This document shows positions 1 through 9,506 of a stretch of DNA of 64,000 nt, in pieces. Position 1 is the stretch's first letter. Each line of letters opens with the position of its first letter. The stretch spans positions 310,001 through 374,000 of the forward strand of contig NZ_JAAAPL010000002.1 of assembly GCF_011317445.1 (NCBI RefSeq). Direction: 5' to 3'. Under the pieces are notes generated by a model. It did no database searches. It saw only the letters and a program-made list of their open reading frames with translations, and was not told where the DNA came from. Source of the DNA: Chelativorans multitrophicus (lineage in GTDB: Bacteria; Pseudomonadota; Alphaproteobacteria; Rhizobiales; Rhizobiaceae). The position numbers were made by a program, and so were the translations under genes.

Positions 1-788
1 GTATCCTGATACTCATCAACCAGGATGTATTTGAATTTGGCGTGATATTCGCGAAGCACATCCGGGTGTTCGCGGAAGATCCGGATCGGGTGCAGCAGGA
101 GATCGCCGAAATCGGTGGCATTGAGCGTTTTCAGGCGCTGCTGATAGGCGGCATAGAGCGCGCGCCCCTTGCCGTTGCCGAAGGCCCGGGCATCCCCCTC
201 CGGTATATCGGCGGGGCCGAGACCCTTGTTCTTCCACCCGTCGATCATCATGGCCAGCTGCCGCGCCGGCCAGCGCTTGTCGTCCAGCGCCTCGGCCTGG
301 ATGAGCTGCTTTAAAAGCCGGACCTGATCATCCGTATCGAGAATGGTGAAAGAGGAGGTGAGGCCCGCAAGTTCGGCGTGGCGGCGCAGCAGCTTTACCC
401 CGATGGAGTGGAACGTGCCCAGCCACGGCATGCCCTCGATCGCCTGGCCCACGAGAACGCCGATTCGCGTCTTCATTTCGCGCGCGGCCTTGTTGGTGAA
501 GGTGACGGCGAGAATTTGCGACGGGTAGGCGCGTCCCGTCGCGAGGATGTGGGCGATGCGTGTGGTCAGGACGCGGGTCTTGCCGGTGCCCGCGCCCGCG
601 AGCACCAGAACCGGACCCTCTGTGGTTTCCACGGCAAGGCGCTGTTCCGGGTTGAGCCCTTCGAGGTAGCGGGGGGCCTGAGCCTGGCGCGCGGCCATGG
701 CGCGCGCGGCGATGCCGCCCTCGCGCGGAGCGGGGTGGGGTGCTTCGTCATCGCCGAAGAAAGGCAGATCGTCTGGAAAACCTGGCAT
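1..788 (-). CDS. uvrD: ATP-dependent DNA helicase UvrD/PcrA, N-terminal part (cut by window edge)
   Basis: Superfamily 1 3'-5' helicase acting in nucleotide excision repair and mismatch repair. The leftward frame is open from an ATG at 788 to the left edge, so only about 262 N-terminal codons are present. It shows the Walker A motif AGAGTGKT, motif Ia TFTNKAAREM, the Q-motif-like LNPEQRLAV and, at the edge, the Walker B/motif II stretch LVDEYQDT. About 20 residues of acidic, proline-rich leader (MPGFPDDLPFFGDDE) precede the helicase core, as is common in alphaproteobacterial UvrD. No strong ribosome binding site is visible before the ATG. The downstream helicase domains 2A/2B lie outside the window. 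Family assignment is secure; UvrD rather than PcrA or Rep naming is by lineage. Confidence 0.93.
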   Translation of the reverse strand, partial: MPGFPDDLPFFGDDEAPHPAPREGGIAARAMAARQAQAPRYLEGLNPEQRLAVETTEGPVLVLAGAGTGKTRVLTTRIAHILATGRAYPSQILAVTFTNKAAREMKTRIGVLVGQAIEGMPWLGTFHSIGVKLLRRHAELAGLTSSFTILDTDDQVRLLKQLIQAEALDDKRWPARQLAMMIDGWKNKGLGPADIPEGDARAFGNGKGRALYAAYQQRLKTLNATDFGDLLLHPIRIFREHPDVLREYHAKFKYILVDEYQD

Positions 789-860
789 TACCGTCGCATA
801 TGGTGATTCGAGGCCTAGGCCCCAAGCGTTTTCTTTTTGTACCGGTTTGCGGCGCGTGGG

Positions 861-876
861 CCAAGGCCGGCCTTGG
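861..876. repeat. 16-bp perfect palindrome CCAAGGCCGGCCTTGG
   Basis: A perfect 16-base palindrome lies in the 199-base gap between divergent uvrD and the dienelactone hydrolase gene. A second inverted repeat, TCGTTTC (941-947) with GAAACGA (964-970), lies closer to the hydrolase start. Either could bind a dimeric regulator or form an mRNA hairpin. No function is demonstrated. Confidence 0.4.
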
Positions 877-987
877 AGGAAATGAGAGCTTTGCTCCTCA
901 CGCGGGGTTGATTGGACCAGAACTGCCCCCTTCGTCATCTTCGTTTCTTCCGGAAAGGCGAGTGAAACGAAAACGGGAGTGAGCCGG

Positions 988-1863
988 ATGTCCAAACCTC
1001 AAATCACACAAGCGATGATCAAGGCCTATGACGAGTACACGCATCTGACACTCGACCGCCGCGGCTTCATGGAGAAGCTTACAAAGCTTGCGGGATCGAG
1101 CGCAGCCGCGGTGGCTATTGCGCCGCTTCTGGCTGCCAATGCGGCTCGGGCAGCAATCGTGCCGGAGGACGACGCCCGGCTGAATGCGGAGGATGTCACC
1201 TATCCTGGCGCGGAAGGCGAGATGAAGGGGTATTTGGTGCGGCCGGCCGATGCGCAGGGACCTCTCGGGGCTGTGATCGTCATTCATGAAAATCGCGGCC
1301 TCAATCCGCACATCCGCGATGTGGCGCGGCGAGTGGCGTTAGAAGGATTCGTCGCGCTCGCACCGGACTTTCTGTCGCCGCAAGGCGGCACACCGGAAAA
1401 CGAGGACGAGGCGCGGCAGCTTTTCAGCCAGCTCAATCCGGACCAGGCGGTTGCAAACGGCGTTGCCACCATCACCTTCCTTGAAAATCACGACGGCACG
1501 AACGGAAAGGTGGGCGCGGTCGGCTTCTGCTGGGGTGGCGGGACCGTGAACGCACTTGCTGTCAACGCGCCTTCGCTGGATGCCGCCGTGGCCTATTACG
1601 GCTCCCAGCCCGATCCAGAGCAGGTGGAGGAGATCAGTGCACCGCTGCTTCTGCATTATGCGGGGCTGGATGAGCGCATCAATGCGGGTATCGAGACCTT
1701 TCGCAGTGCGCTCGATGCAGCCGGGAAGGAATACACCATCCACATGTATGAAGGCGTGAACCATGCCTTCAACAACGACACCTCGGAAGCGCGGTACAAC
1801 AAGGAGGCAGCCGATCTTGCCTGGGACCGCACAATAGCGTTTTTCAAGGAAAAGCTTGCCTGA
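988..1863 (+). CDS. Dienelactone hydrolase family protein, exported
   Basis: Alpha/beta hydrolase of the dienelactone hydrolase (carboxymethylenebutenolidase) family, 291 residues. The family triad is visible: nucleophile Cys in GFCWGGG, Asp in the segment GLDERINAG, and His in NHAFNND. The N-terminus carries a twin-arginine-like signal, DRRGFMEKLTKLAG, followed by an Ala-rich hydrophobic stretch ending near AANAARAA, so the enzyme is probably exported folded, as in YghX-type members. The ATG at 988 was chosen because GGAG (976-979) sits 8 bases upstream; an in-frame GTG at 979 would overlap that site. The true substrate is unknown; the family hydrolyses ester or lactone bonds. It stands alone, with divergent uvrD on one side and a convergent small gene on the other. 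Confidence 0.85.
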   Translation: MSKPQITQAMIKAYDEYTHLTLDRRGFMEKLTKLAGSSAAAVAIAPLLAANAARAAIVPEDDARLNAEDVTYPGAEGEMKGYLVRPADAQGPLGAVIVIHENRGLNPHIRDVARRVALEGFVALAPDFLSPQGGTPENEDEARQLFSQLNPDQAVANGVATITFLENHDGTNGKVGAVGFCWGGGTVNALAVNAPSLDAAVAYYGSQPDPEQVEEISAPLLLHYAGLDERINAGIETFRSALDAAGKEYTIHMYEGVNHAFNNDTSEARYNKEAADLAWDRTIAFFKEKLA

Positions 1864-1879
1864 AAAAGCGAGGGGCGGG

Positions 1880-2200
<321 letters not shown>

Positions 2201-2304
2201 TTATGGTAAACGAGCGGTTAACAAGCCGCCATTCGGGATGATACTGGACATGGCGGCAAATTGCTGAACACTGAAGGAAGGAGCCTTCGCGGCCGGAGGA
2301 AGAC

Positions 2305-3702
2305 ATGAACACAGCCACCATGTTGCGCAACGAGGCCGGGATTGCGGCTGTGCTGGAACGGCTTGCCGCGCGCTTCGGCCCGAAACTGCAGACGGGGCTC
2401 GCCATCCGCGCTCAGCACGGGCACACAGTCACCTATATTCCCACCCAGGCCCCGGACGGGGTGCTTTACCCGCAGAACCTGCAGGAGGTGCAGGAGGCGG
2501 TCCGGATCTGCGCCGAGTTCCGCGTGCCGATCATTCCCTTCGGGACCGGGACGTCGCTGGAGGGCCATGTCAACGCGCCGGCGGGCGGCATTTCCTTCGA
2601 TATGTCAGAAATGAAGCGCGTGCTCGCGGTGAACCAGGAAGACCTCGATTGCACCGTGGAAGCAGGCCTCACGCGGGAAGAGCTCAACCAATATCTGAGG
2701 GATACCGGGCTTTTCTTTCCCATCGATCCGGGCGCCAATGCGAGCCTTGGCGGAATGGCCGCCACGCGTGCGTCCGGCACCAACGCCGTGCGTTACGGCA
2801 CGATGCGCGAGAATGTGCTTTCGCTAACCGCGGTGCTTGCCGACGGGCGTGCCATCACGACGGCAAGGCGGGCGCGCAAGTCCTCTGCCGGCTACGATCT
2901 TACCCGGCTCCTTGTGGGATCGGAAGGCACGCTCGGCATCATCACCTCGCTGACGGTGAGGCTTTACGGCATCCCGCCGGCGATTTCCGGAGGGGTTTGT
3001 CCCTTCCCGAGCGTGGAGGCGGCATGCAACGCCGTGATCATGACGATCCAGATGGGAATTCCGGTGGCGCGGATCGAACTGGTCAATGCGCTGGGAATGC
3101 GCGCCATCAATGGCTATTCCAATCTCGATTATCCCGAAGGTCCATGTCTCTTCGTGGAGTTCCACGGGACGGAATCCGGTGTCCATGAACAGGCGGAGAT
3201 GTTCGGCGAGATCGCTTCCGAGTTTTCGGGTGGTCCATTCGTCTGGACATCGGCGGCCGAGCAACGGCAAAAGCTTTGGAAGGCCAGGCACGACTTCCAC
3301 TGGGCGAGCTTGAAGCTGCGGCCGGGAAAAAAGGCGCTGACCACCGATGTGTGCGTGCCGATCTCCCGCCTTGCCGAATGCATTGTCGAGACAGAGGCCG
3401 ATATCGCCGAAAACGGATTGGTCGCGCCGATCGTGGGCCATGTGGGTGACGGCAATTTTCATGTATCGATCATTATGGATACGGAAGACCCGGCCGAGAT
3501 CGAGCGCGCGCAGGCGTTTGTCGCCCGGCTCAATGCGCGGGCGCTGGCGATGGATGGCACCTGCACGGGCGAACACGGGATCGGGCAGGGCAAAATGCGT
3601 TATCTGGAACAGGAGCACGGGGCAGGGGTTGAGATCATGCGCTCCATCAAGCAAACGCTTGACCCGCAAGGGATCATGAATCCTGGAAAGATCCTGGCTT
3701 GA
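2305..3702 (+). CDS. FAD-linked D-lactate/glycolate-type dehydrogenase (GlcD family)
   Basis: Flavoprotein of the FAD-binding PCMH/VAO family, 465 residues, matching D-lactate dehydrogenase (cytochrome) and glycolate oxidase subunit GlcD in length. Visible landmarks are the FAD pyrophosphate loop PFGTGTSLEGH near residue 75, the GSEGTLGIITSLT segment near residue 205, the metal/substrate His region GHVGDGNFH and the C-terminal GEHGIGQGKM signature. It should oxidise a D-2-hydroxy acid and pass electrons to a quinone or cytochrome c at the membrane. The start has a clear GGAGGA site. The gene stands alone, so the physiological substrate (D-lactate, glycolate or another 2-hydroxy acid) cannot be fixed from context. 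Confidence 0.88.
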   Translation: MNTATMLRNEAGIAAVLERLAARFGPKLQTGLAIRAQHGHTVTYIPTQAPDGVLYPQNLQEVQEAVRICAEFRVPIIPFGTGTSLEGHVNAPAGGISFDMSEMKRVLAVNQEDLDCTVEAGLTREELNQYLRDTGLFFPIDPGANASLGGMAATRASGTNAVRYGTMRENVLSLTAVLADGRAITTARRARKSSAGYDLTRLLVGSEGTLGIITSLTVRLYGIPPAISGGVCPFPSVEAACNAVIMTIQMGIPVARIELVNALGMRAINGYSNLDYPEGPCLFVEFHGTESGVHEQAEMFGEIASEFSGGPFVWTSAAEQRQKLWKARHDFHWASLKLRPGKKALTTDVCVPISRLAECIVETEADIAENGLVAPIVGHVGDGNFHVSIIMDTEDPAEIERAQAFVARLNARALAMDGTCTGEHGIGQGKMRYLEQEHGAGVEIMRSIKQTLDPQGIMNPGKILA

Positions 3703-3798
3703 GTGGCACATAAGCTGACGGCCTGGTGAAATTGTGGCTATGGCGCTCTCGGCAAGCCCCAAGACAGGGAAGGGGAGGTAGGACTGGCGCGGCTGTTC

Positions 3799-6700
3799 GT
3801 GATCATCGGTGGACTTGTGGTGCTGGTGCTGACCGCAGCTCTGGTAGCGCCCTATTTCATCGACTGGACATCCTATCGCGCCGCCTTCGAGCGGGAGGCC
3901 AGCCGCATCCTCGGCCGTGAAGTTCGTGTGGAGGGCACCGCAAGAGCGCGCCTCCTTCCATTCCCTTCCGTCACCTTCACCGATGTCGTCGTGGCAGGAG
4001 CCGAACCCGGCGATCCGGCGATGACGGTCGATGAATTCTCGATGGATGCGGAACTTGCTCCCTTCCTGCGAGGAGAGCTCCTTATCTTCGACATGCGGCT
4101 GGTGCGGCCGAGCGCGAGCATCGAGATCGCATCCACGGGGCAGGTCGATTGGGCTGTGCGGCCTTCCTCACCTTTTGACCCGAGCCAGATAAGGCTTGAA
4201 GGTGTGACCGTCTCGGCGGGCACAATCACCGTTCTTCAGCACGCAAGCGGACGAACGGTAACGCTCAGCAATATCAACAGCGAAATCTCCGCGCGCAGCC
4301 TCGCCGGGCCCTGGCGGGTAACAGGAACATTGCAGGTAAACGGCCTTCCAGTTACGCTCACGGCTTCCACCGGAACAGCCTCGGACGGGGCCATGCGCGT
4401 CCGGATATCCGCGCAGCCGCGGGATTATCCGGTTTTGATCGAAACGGATGGCGAAGCGCGGCTTGATCAGGAACAAGGGAGATATTCGGGCACATTCCGC
4501 TTTGTTAACGCAAACCCCTCGGAAGAGGCGCAGGAGGCTTCAGCGGCAGCGGTGAACCCAGGCAACCGCGTGGCGGGTCGTTTCAGCCTCGATCATCAGC
4601 GCCTGGCCATCGATGAATTCCGGTTTCAAACCGGGCCAGAGGACGCCCCCTATACGGCAGACGGAACCGCCGCTGTGGATTTCGGCGCCAACCCGTCCTT
4701 CTCGGTGACGGCCGACGGGGCGCAAATCAGGCTGGATGAGTCGCAGGCGGAAGCGGGCGTCATCTCCGGCCTTTCCGCCGACGAACGTTTTGCTGCTCTA
4801 AGGGCATTCATCACAAATCTACCAAAACCGGCCATTCCGGGATCGATCGCCCTGAATCTGCCCGCCATCGTTGCGGGCGACACGACCATCCGGGACATTC
4901 GCATCCGGGCGCAACCCGCCGAGGAGGGCTGGAATATCGCGTCCGCCGCCGCGACGCTGCCCGGCCGCACGCGCTTCGAAGGGGAGGGCCTGCTTACCAC
5001 GGGGGCAGCCCCCTCGTTTTCGGGAAGAATGCTCCTGGCGGTAACTCAGCCTTCGGGCTTTGCTGCCTGGGTGGCGCGCGATGTGGACGAGGCGATCCGA
5101 CACCTTCCCGCGGCCGGTTTCAGCGCGGATGTCTTGTTGAGCAAGGAGCGGCAGCGCTTCGACAATATGGAACTGATCCTCGGCGATGCGCGCTTCCGCG
5201 GCGCTATAAACCGTCAAAGCCCGGAAGATGCGCGCCCGTCTTTGATGCTGAAGCTCGGCGGCAATCGACTTGATTTGGAGGGAATGAGAGCATTTGCATC
5301 GCTTTTCATCAGCGATGCCGGCCGCAACAGGCTGGGCGACCATAATGTCGACCTGGATATCACGGCCGGTCCCGTTTCCGCCCAAGGATTTACAGCCGAA
5401 CGCCTGGATGCGGCGATGCGCCTGCGCGAGGGCACTCTCGAAATCGACCGCTTTACCCTGACCGGATTGGCCGATGCGAATATCAGTGCCACCGGAACCG
5501 TGAGCAATATTGGCGCCGAGCCAACGGGGAAGCTTGACGCATCAGTGATCGCCGTCGATCTTGCGCCGCTTGCCGAACTTCTCGCGCAGCGCTTCCCCGA
5601 CATGCCTTTTATTTCGGCGCTTAGCAGCAATGCCGCCGCATATCCCGGACTTCTTGCGGATAGTGAACTCAATATCATCGCCAACACGGAAGGCGGACTT
5701 TCCGCTGCCATCAAGGGAGTTTCGGGAGGCACGGCGGTGGATCTGTCCGTGTCTGGCCAAGGTGCGCTCACCGATCTTGCCAATGCGGAACTCACGACCC
5801 GCCTAACCGCCCAAAACGAAAACGCATCCGCGCTCTACGCGCTTCTAGGCTTTCCAGCACTGCCTCTGGGCTTCACCGGTGCGGCACAGGTGGAATGGCT
5901 TGCTGAGGGTATTCCAGCGCGGGGTATGGAGACGGAGTTCAGCTTCTCGGGGCAGGGTCTCGACGCGAGCTTCAACGGGCAGGTACGCGCCGGCGAAAGC
6001 TTGGCGATCCAAGGAAATGCCCGGCTTGAAGCCGACGATCTGGAACCGTGGCTTGCCGAAGCGGGCATCTCGTTGCCGGGATTTGGCTATGGTCTTCCAG
6101 CAGTGCTTTCAGCAGGCTTGGACGGCGGCGACGGTCTGCTCGTTATCAGCAATCTGCAAGGGGCGGTCGCGGAGAGAAATGTGAGCGGCGATCTTAATGC
6201 CGAGCTTCGCGAACGCGTGCCGCATCTGACAGGCTCCCTTACCATGGCCGGCTTTGACCTCGGCCTTGCGGCAGAGATGGTGGCAGGCAGCCGGGCCTTC
6301 GAAGCTGGAGAAGGGGCGTGGCCGCAAGCGCCCTTCAGCGGCAATGAGATCTCGCCATTTACGGCCGATGTCGAACTCACCGCACGTGAACTTTGGTTCG
6401 GAAATTCCGCCGCCGCCAATGACGCGCATATGCGGCTGAAGATCGGTCCAGAGGGTTTCGCCGTGTCTGATTTCACCGGGCAGATTTTCGGCGGAACGAT
6501 GGAAGGATTGGCCGAATTCAGAAATGACGCCGGTACGGGACTGTTTTCGGCACAAATGTCGCTGCGCGATGCTCCGCTTGAGGCAGTCCTGCCGGGCAGC
6601 GGAATATCGGGACACTCCGATGTCAGCGCCAGCGTCACTGCAAGCGGCAAGTCCGTTGGCGCAATGGTCTCCGCGCTTTCCGGCTCAGGATCGGCGTCCC

Positions 6701-7620
6701 TAAGGAATCTCATCGTCTCCGGCATAAATCCGGCGGCGATCGCCCCGATCCTCGAAGAGGCTGACAGTCTTGGCGTCGAGATCAACGGGGAGAATGTAAG
6801 AGCCTTCGCGCCGGCACTCGTCAGGCGGGACCGGCTTTCAGCCGGGAACGTGGACCTGGCATTCACCATCGCCAATGGCGTGGCGCGAATGCCGCCGGTG
6901 CAGCTTGAAAGCCGGGGCACGCGCATGAGCGTCGAGGCGGCAGCCGACCTGAGGGACGAGACGGTTTCGGCCTCAGGAACGATCACCTACGATCCCGGCC
7001 TGGAAGCCGTGGCAGGGTCGGAGCCGGCGGTGCGTTTCGCCCTTAACGGGCCGATCGGAGAGGCGCAACTCGAGCTCGATACCGCGCCGCTGGCGCAATT
7101 CCTTACCCAGCGCGCGCTTGAGCGCGAGCAGGCGCGGGTGGAGCACATGCAGGCTGTTCTTTTGGAGCGGCAGCGGCTGCGGCGAGAAGCCAGTTATTTT
7201 AGGGCCTTGGAAGCGCAGCGTCAGGCGGCAGAAGCCGAACGTGTCCGGCTTGAGGCGGAAGCCGAGCGTCAACGGCAGGAGGAAGAGCGCAGAAGAGCCG
7301 AGGAAGCCAGGCTGAGGGAGGAGGAGGCGCGTCGACAGGCGGAGCAGCCTCGCCAAGGGGCAGGGGAGTTGGAGGATTCTCCACCGCTCGGCGCCGAACC
7401 TGGGCCAGTCATTCCACAAGCACCGGTTCAAACGCCGCTTCCCGAAGCGGAGAGAGATTCGCCGGTGGAACGCAGACCGCTGCCCCCTCCGGTACAGGGC
7501 AACGAACCTCGGTCGGATATGAGTCCAGGTGACGCGGCAGAAGAGGGGCTACACCCGCAGCCCGTCTTGCGCGCCGATGAGCTCACCGTGGAAAAGCTGC
7601 TGGAATTGCTGGAGCAATAA
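3799..7620 (+). CDS. AsmA family protein, large, with C-terminal coiled coil
   Basis: A 1273-residue AsmA/TamB-superfamily protein, predicted to be anchored by one N-terminal membrane helix (residues about 2-20) with a long beta-rich bridge-like domain in the periplasm; relatives take part in phospholipid transport or outer membrane assembly. The AsmA entry sequence YFIDWTSYRAAFEREASRIL is typical. After about residue 1090 the character changes to a Glu/Arg/Gln-rich predicted coiled coil (many EAERQRQEEE-type repeats) and then a Pro-rich tail. The GTG at 3799 is only one possible start: the frame is open upstream and the strong site AGGGGAGG (3771-3778) lies 5 bases before a CTG at 3784, giving an N-terminus (M)ARLFVIIGG. 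The gene is monocistronic, ending 1 base before a convergent gene. Confidence 0.85.
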   Translation: MIIGGLVVLVLTAALVAPYFIDWTSYRAAFEREASRILGREVRVEGTARARLLPFPSVTFTDVVVAGAEPGDPAMTVDEFSMDAELAPFLRGELLIFDMRLVRPSASIEIASTGQVDWAVRPSSPFDPSQIRLEGVTVSAGTITVLQHASGRTVTLSNINSEISARSLAGPWRVTGTLQVNGLPVTLTASTGTASDGAMRVRISAQPRDYPVLIETDGEARLDQEQGRYSGTFRFVNANPSEEAQEASAAAVNPGNRVAGRFSLDHQRLAIDEFRFQTGPEDAPYTADGTAAVDFGANPSFSVTADGAQIRLDESQAEAGVISGLSADERFAALRAFITNLPKPAIPGSIALNLPAIVAGDTTIRDIRIRAQPAEEGWNIASAAATLPGRTRFEGEGLLTTGAAPSFSGRMLLAVTQPSGFAAWVARDVDEAIRHLPAAGFSADVLLSKERQRFDNMELILGDARFRGAINRQSPEDARPSLMLKLGGNRLDLEGMRAFASLFISDAGRNRLGDHNVDLDITAGPVSAQGFTAERLDAAMRLREGTLEIDRFTLTGLADANISATGTVSNIGAEPTGKLDASVIAVDLAPLAELLAQRFPDMPFISALSSNAAAYPGLLADSELNIIANTEGGLSAAIKGVSGGTAVDLSVSGQGALTDLANAELTTRLTAQNENASALYALLGFPALPLGFTGAAQVEWLAEGIPARGMETEFSFSGQGLDASFNGQVRAGESLAIQGNARLEADDLEPWLAEAGISLPGFGYGLPAVLSAGLDGGDGLLVISNLQGAVAERNVSGDLNAELRERVPHLTGSLTMAGFDLGLAAEMVAGSRAFEAGEGAWPQAPFSGNEISPFTADVELTARELWFGNSAAANDAHMRLKIGPEGFAVSDFTGQIFGGTMEGLAEFRNDAGTGLFSAQMSLRDAPLEAVLPGSGISGHSDVSASVTASGKSVGAMVSALSGSGSASLRNLIVSGINPAAIAPILEEADSLGVEINGENVRAFAPALVRRDRLSAGNVDLAFTIANGVARMPPVQLESRGTRMSVEAAADLRDETVSASGTITYDPGLEAVAGSEPAVRFALNGPIGEAQLELDTAPLAQFLTQRALEREQARVEHMQAVLLERQRLRREASYFRALEAQRQAAEAERVRLEAEAERQRQEEERRRAEEARLREEEARRQAEQPRQGAGELEDSPPLGAEPGPVIPQAPVQTPLPEAERDSPVERRPLPPPVQGNEPRSDMSPGDAAEEGLHPQPVLRADELTVEKLLELLEQ

Positions 7621-7621
7621 T

Positions 7622-7861
7622 CTAATCCCGGCTCTTATCCTCGCACGCCCTTCGCTTGACCTCGGCCAGCACATAAAGACGCAGCGCAGAAGACAGGTTG
7701 GTGTTCCGCGACTGAGAAGCGTCGATCTCGCCGATCAGAGCGGCCACGGGCTTTCCCTGCGCCGCCGCGATGCGTTCAAGCTCACTGTAGAAGGCATCTT
7801 CGAGCGAAAAGCTCGTCCGATGGCCGCGAATTGTTACGGAGCGCTTTTTGGGCGCGCTCAT
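7622..7861 (-). CDS. Ribbon-helix-helix domain protein
   Basis: A 79-residue protein of the ribbon-helix-helix family seen in many Rhizobiales. The first strand is KKRSVTIRGHRTSFSL and two helices follow (EDAFYSELERIAAAQ and ALRLYVLAEVKRRA). Such proteins bind DNA as dimers, but the target of this subfamily is not known to me. It is the third gene of a leftward set sspB-DUF4169-RHH. Its ATG overlaps the stop of the DUF4169 gene as ATGA (7858-7861), implying translational coupling. Confidence 0.8.
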   Translation of the reverse strand: MSAPKKRSVTIRGHRTSFSLEDAFYSELERIAAAQGKPVAALIGEIDASQSRNTNLSSALRLYVLAEVKRRACEDKSRD

Positions 7862-8052
7862 TTGTCTTCGTCAGGGGAAACTAAGCGGCGGTGTGCTTCC
7901 AGTCTCGCGGCGTCGAGCGCCTCGGCGCGACGATCGGCCTCGCGCTTTGCGCGCGGCTGGCCGAAGCGGGTACGATTTTCCGCAGCGATTTGCTCTTTCT
8001 GCGCCCGGTTTTTCCGTTTTCGAACGAGACGAAGATTTACGAGCTCGCCCAT
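7858..8052 (-). CDS. DUF4169 family protein
   Basis: A 64-residue highly basic protein (MGELVNLRLVRKRKNRAQ, then AENRTRFGQPRAKRE) that matches the small DUF4169 family restricted to alphaproteobacteria. It is mostly Arg, Lys, Ala and Glu and probably helical; it has no membrane segment. Function is unknown. It starts 3 bases after the stop of sspB and overlaps the ribbon-helix-helix gene by 4 bases, so the three genes are probably co-translated. Confidence 0.78.
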   Translation of the reverse strand: MGELVNLRLVRKRKNRAQKEQIAAENRTRFGQPRAKREADRRAEALDAARLEAHRRLVSPDEDK

Positions 8053-8055
8053 CGC

Positions 8056-8589
8056 CTACTTCTTGCGGAATGCATCCAGCGAGACGACTTCCGCACCCTT
8101 GCCTTCGGCTTTTTCTTCCGCGGGGGCCTCATTGCCCTCCGTCTTGCGCTCGGCTGCCGGCTTGCGCTTGGCTGGTTGCTTCGCTTCTTCCTTGAGCAGC
8201 GTCGGTTCTGCAGGTTCAGCGTGCGGCTGCTCCTGCTTCACCTCGAATTCGACTTCGAAGCTCGCCGAGGGATCGTAAAAGCCGCGAACGGCCGAGAAGG
8301 GTATCTCCAGCTTCTCGGGAATGTCGGAGAACGAGAGAACGACCTCAAAGCCTTTCTCGGTCACTTTCAGATCCCAGTACTGGTACTGGATGACGATCGT
8401 CATCTCTTCCGGATAGCGCTCCTTCAGGCGACTGGAGATCCGCACACCCGGCGCATTGGTCACAAAGCGGATGAAAAAATGATGATTGCCGGGCAGCCCA
8501 GCCTGCGCCACCTCCTGAAGCACCTTGCGCACAACACCGCGCAGCGCCTCCTGAACGAGAATGTCGTAGCGAATGCGGTCCTCGGGCAT
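8056..8589 (-). CDS. sspB: ClpXP protease adaptor SspB (alphaproteobacterial type)
   Basis: A 177-residue SspB homologue. In alphaproteobacteria SspB delivers ssrA-tagged proteins to the ClpXP protease in the cytoplasm. The N-terminal two thirds form the conserved fold (IRYDILVQEALRGVVRKVL, HHFFIRFVTNAPGV and YPEEMTIVIQYQYWDL). A charged, Pro/Glu/Lys-rich linker follows, and the far C-terminus VVSLDAFRKK is the usual ClpX-binding tail. It is first in a leftward operon with DUF4169 and ribbon-helix-helix genes. Confidence 0.9.
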   Translation of the reverse strand: MPEDRIRYDILVQEALRGVVRKVLQEVAQAGLPGNHHFFIRFVTNAPGVRISSRLKERYPEEMTIVIQYQYWDLKVTEKGFEVVLSFSDIPEKLEIPFSAVRGFYDPSASFEVEFEVKQEQPHAEPAEPTLLKEEAKQPAKRKPAAERKTEGNEAPAEEKAEGKGAEVVSLDAFRKK

Positions 8590-8795
8590 GGGCAGTCGGA
8601 TATCCTGAATCGATGGCGCTCATCTTAGGTCTAATAAAGCTTGGCGCAGTCGTAAATCCGATAAAAGGGCGAGGGAGCCAAAAAGAGCGGCAATCGCCGG
8701 CAGCATTCGGGGCCGAGCATCCTCGAGAACGCACAAAGACGCCTAATTTGAAAAGCTGCGTACCCGTGCGAACCGGTTCCGGCTTTCCGGGTGTG

Positions 8796-9479
8796 CTAGG
8801 CTTCCTGAGAGGCTGTCGCGCGAACCGGCCTGTCAGCCTTTCGCCCGAAGGCACGAAGGAAAGTGGAAACTGCGCGCCGCGCCGCTGCGAGAAGCTCGTC
8901 ATCCGTAAGGGATTTGCCGAACATGCAAGGCATGTTCAATTCGGCATTGTTAAGTGCCATGAATTGCCGCGCGGCGACATCCGGGTCATCTATGTCGAGG
9001 TAGCCTGCATGCGCGAGACGGGCAAGCCGTGCCGCGAGCGAGGATTCGATCTTTCCCGGCCCTTCCTTGCGCCACACGTCGAACAGCTCGGGATAACGCT
9101 CGCCTTCGGCGATAAGCATCTTGCGCAGAAGCTTTCCTTCCCGGCCCCAGATGCAGTTCTTGTTTAGCCGCAGCGCGAAAGCCACGAGATCCGCTTCGAG
9201 ATCGTCAGGCTGATTGGGAAAGGTGTCGAGAATCGCAAAGGCGCGGGTGTTGATCCGGTCGGTGATCTCCCGCAATGCCGCCGTGAACAACTTATCCTTG
9301 TCGCCGTGATGGTTGTAGATCGTCTGACGGGAAACGCCAGCTTCCGCAGCTATCAGATCGATGTTGGCACCTGCAAAGCCCTCACGGCAGAAAACAGTCG
9401 CCGCGGCGTCAATTATCGACTGGCGCTTTGCAGCGTGTCCGCGCGGAGGGAAAATGCTGGTGCAATTCTCTCTGATCAT
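8796..9479 (-). CDS. TetR/AcrR family transcriptional regulator
   Basis: A 227-residue TetR-family repressor. The N-terminal helix-turn-helix is visible (RQSIIDAAATVFCREGF, NIDLIAAEAGVSRQTIYNHHGDKDKLF); the C-terminal ligand-binding half is of the AcrR/AefR type, with the stretch GREGKLLRKMLIAEGERYPEL typical of the TetR_C_7-like group. AGGAG lies just before the ATG at 9479. No adjacent transporter or enzyme gene is obviously controlled by it; the next upstream gene on the same strand is a DinB-like gene. A strong palindrome 28 bases upstream of the start suggests autorepression. Confidence 0.88.
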   Translation of the reverse strand: MIRENCTSIFPPRGHAAKRQSIIDAAATVFCREGFAGANIDLIAAEAGVSRQTIYNHHGDKDKLFTAALREITDRINTRAFAILDTFPNQPDDLEADLVAFALRLNKNCIWGREGKLLRKMLIAEGERYPELFDVWRKEGPGKIESSLAARLARLAHAGYLDIDDPDVAARQFMALNNAELNMPCMFGKSLTDDELLAAARRAVSTFLRAFGRKADRPVRATASQEA

Positions 9480-9506
9480 AGCTCCTATATAGAGCTGATT
9501 GACGAA

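Noticed and set aside
2824-3762. A 312-codon leftward frame opposite the GlcD-type gene
   Set aside because: Antisense shadow with no recognisable domain.
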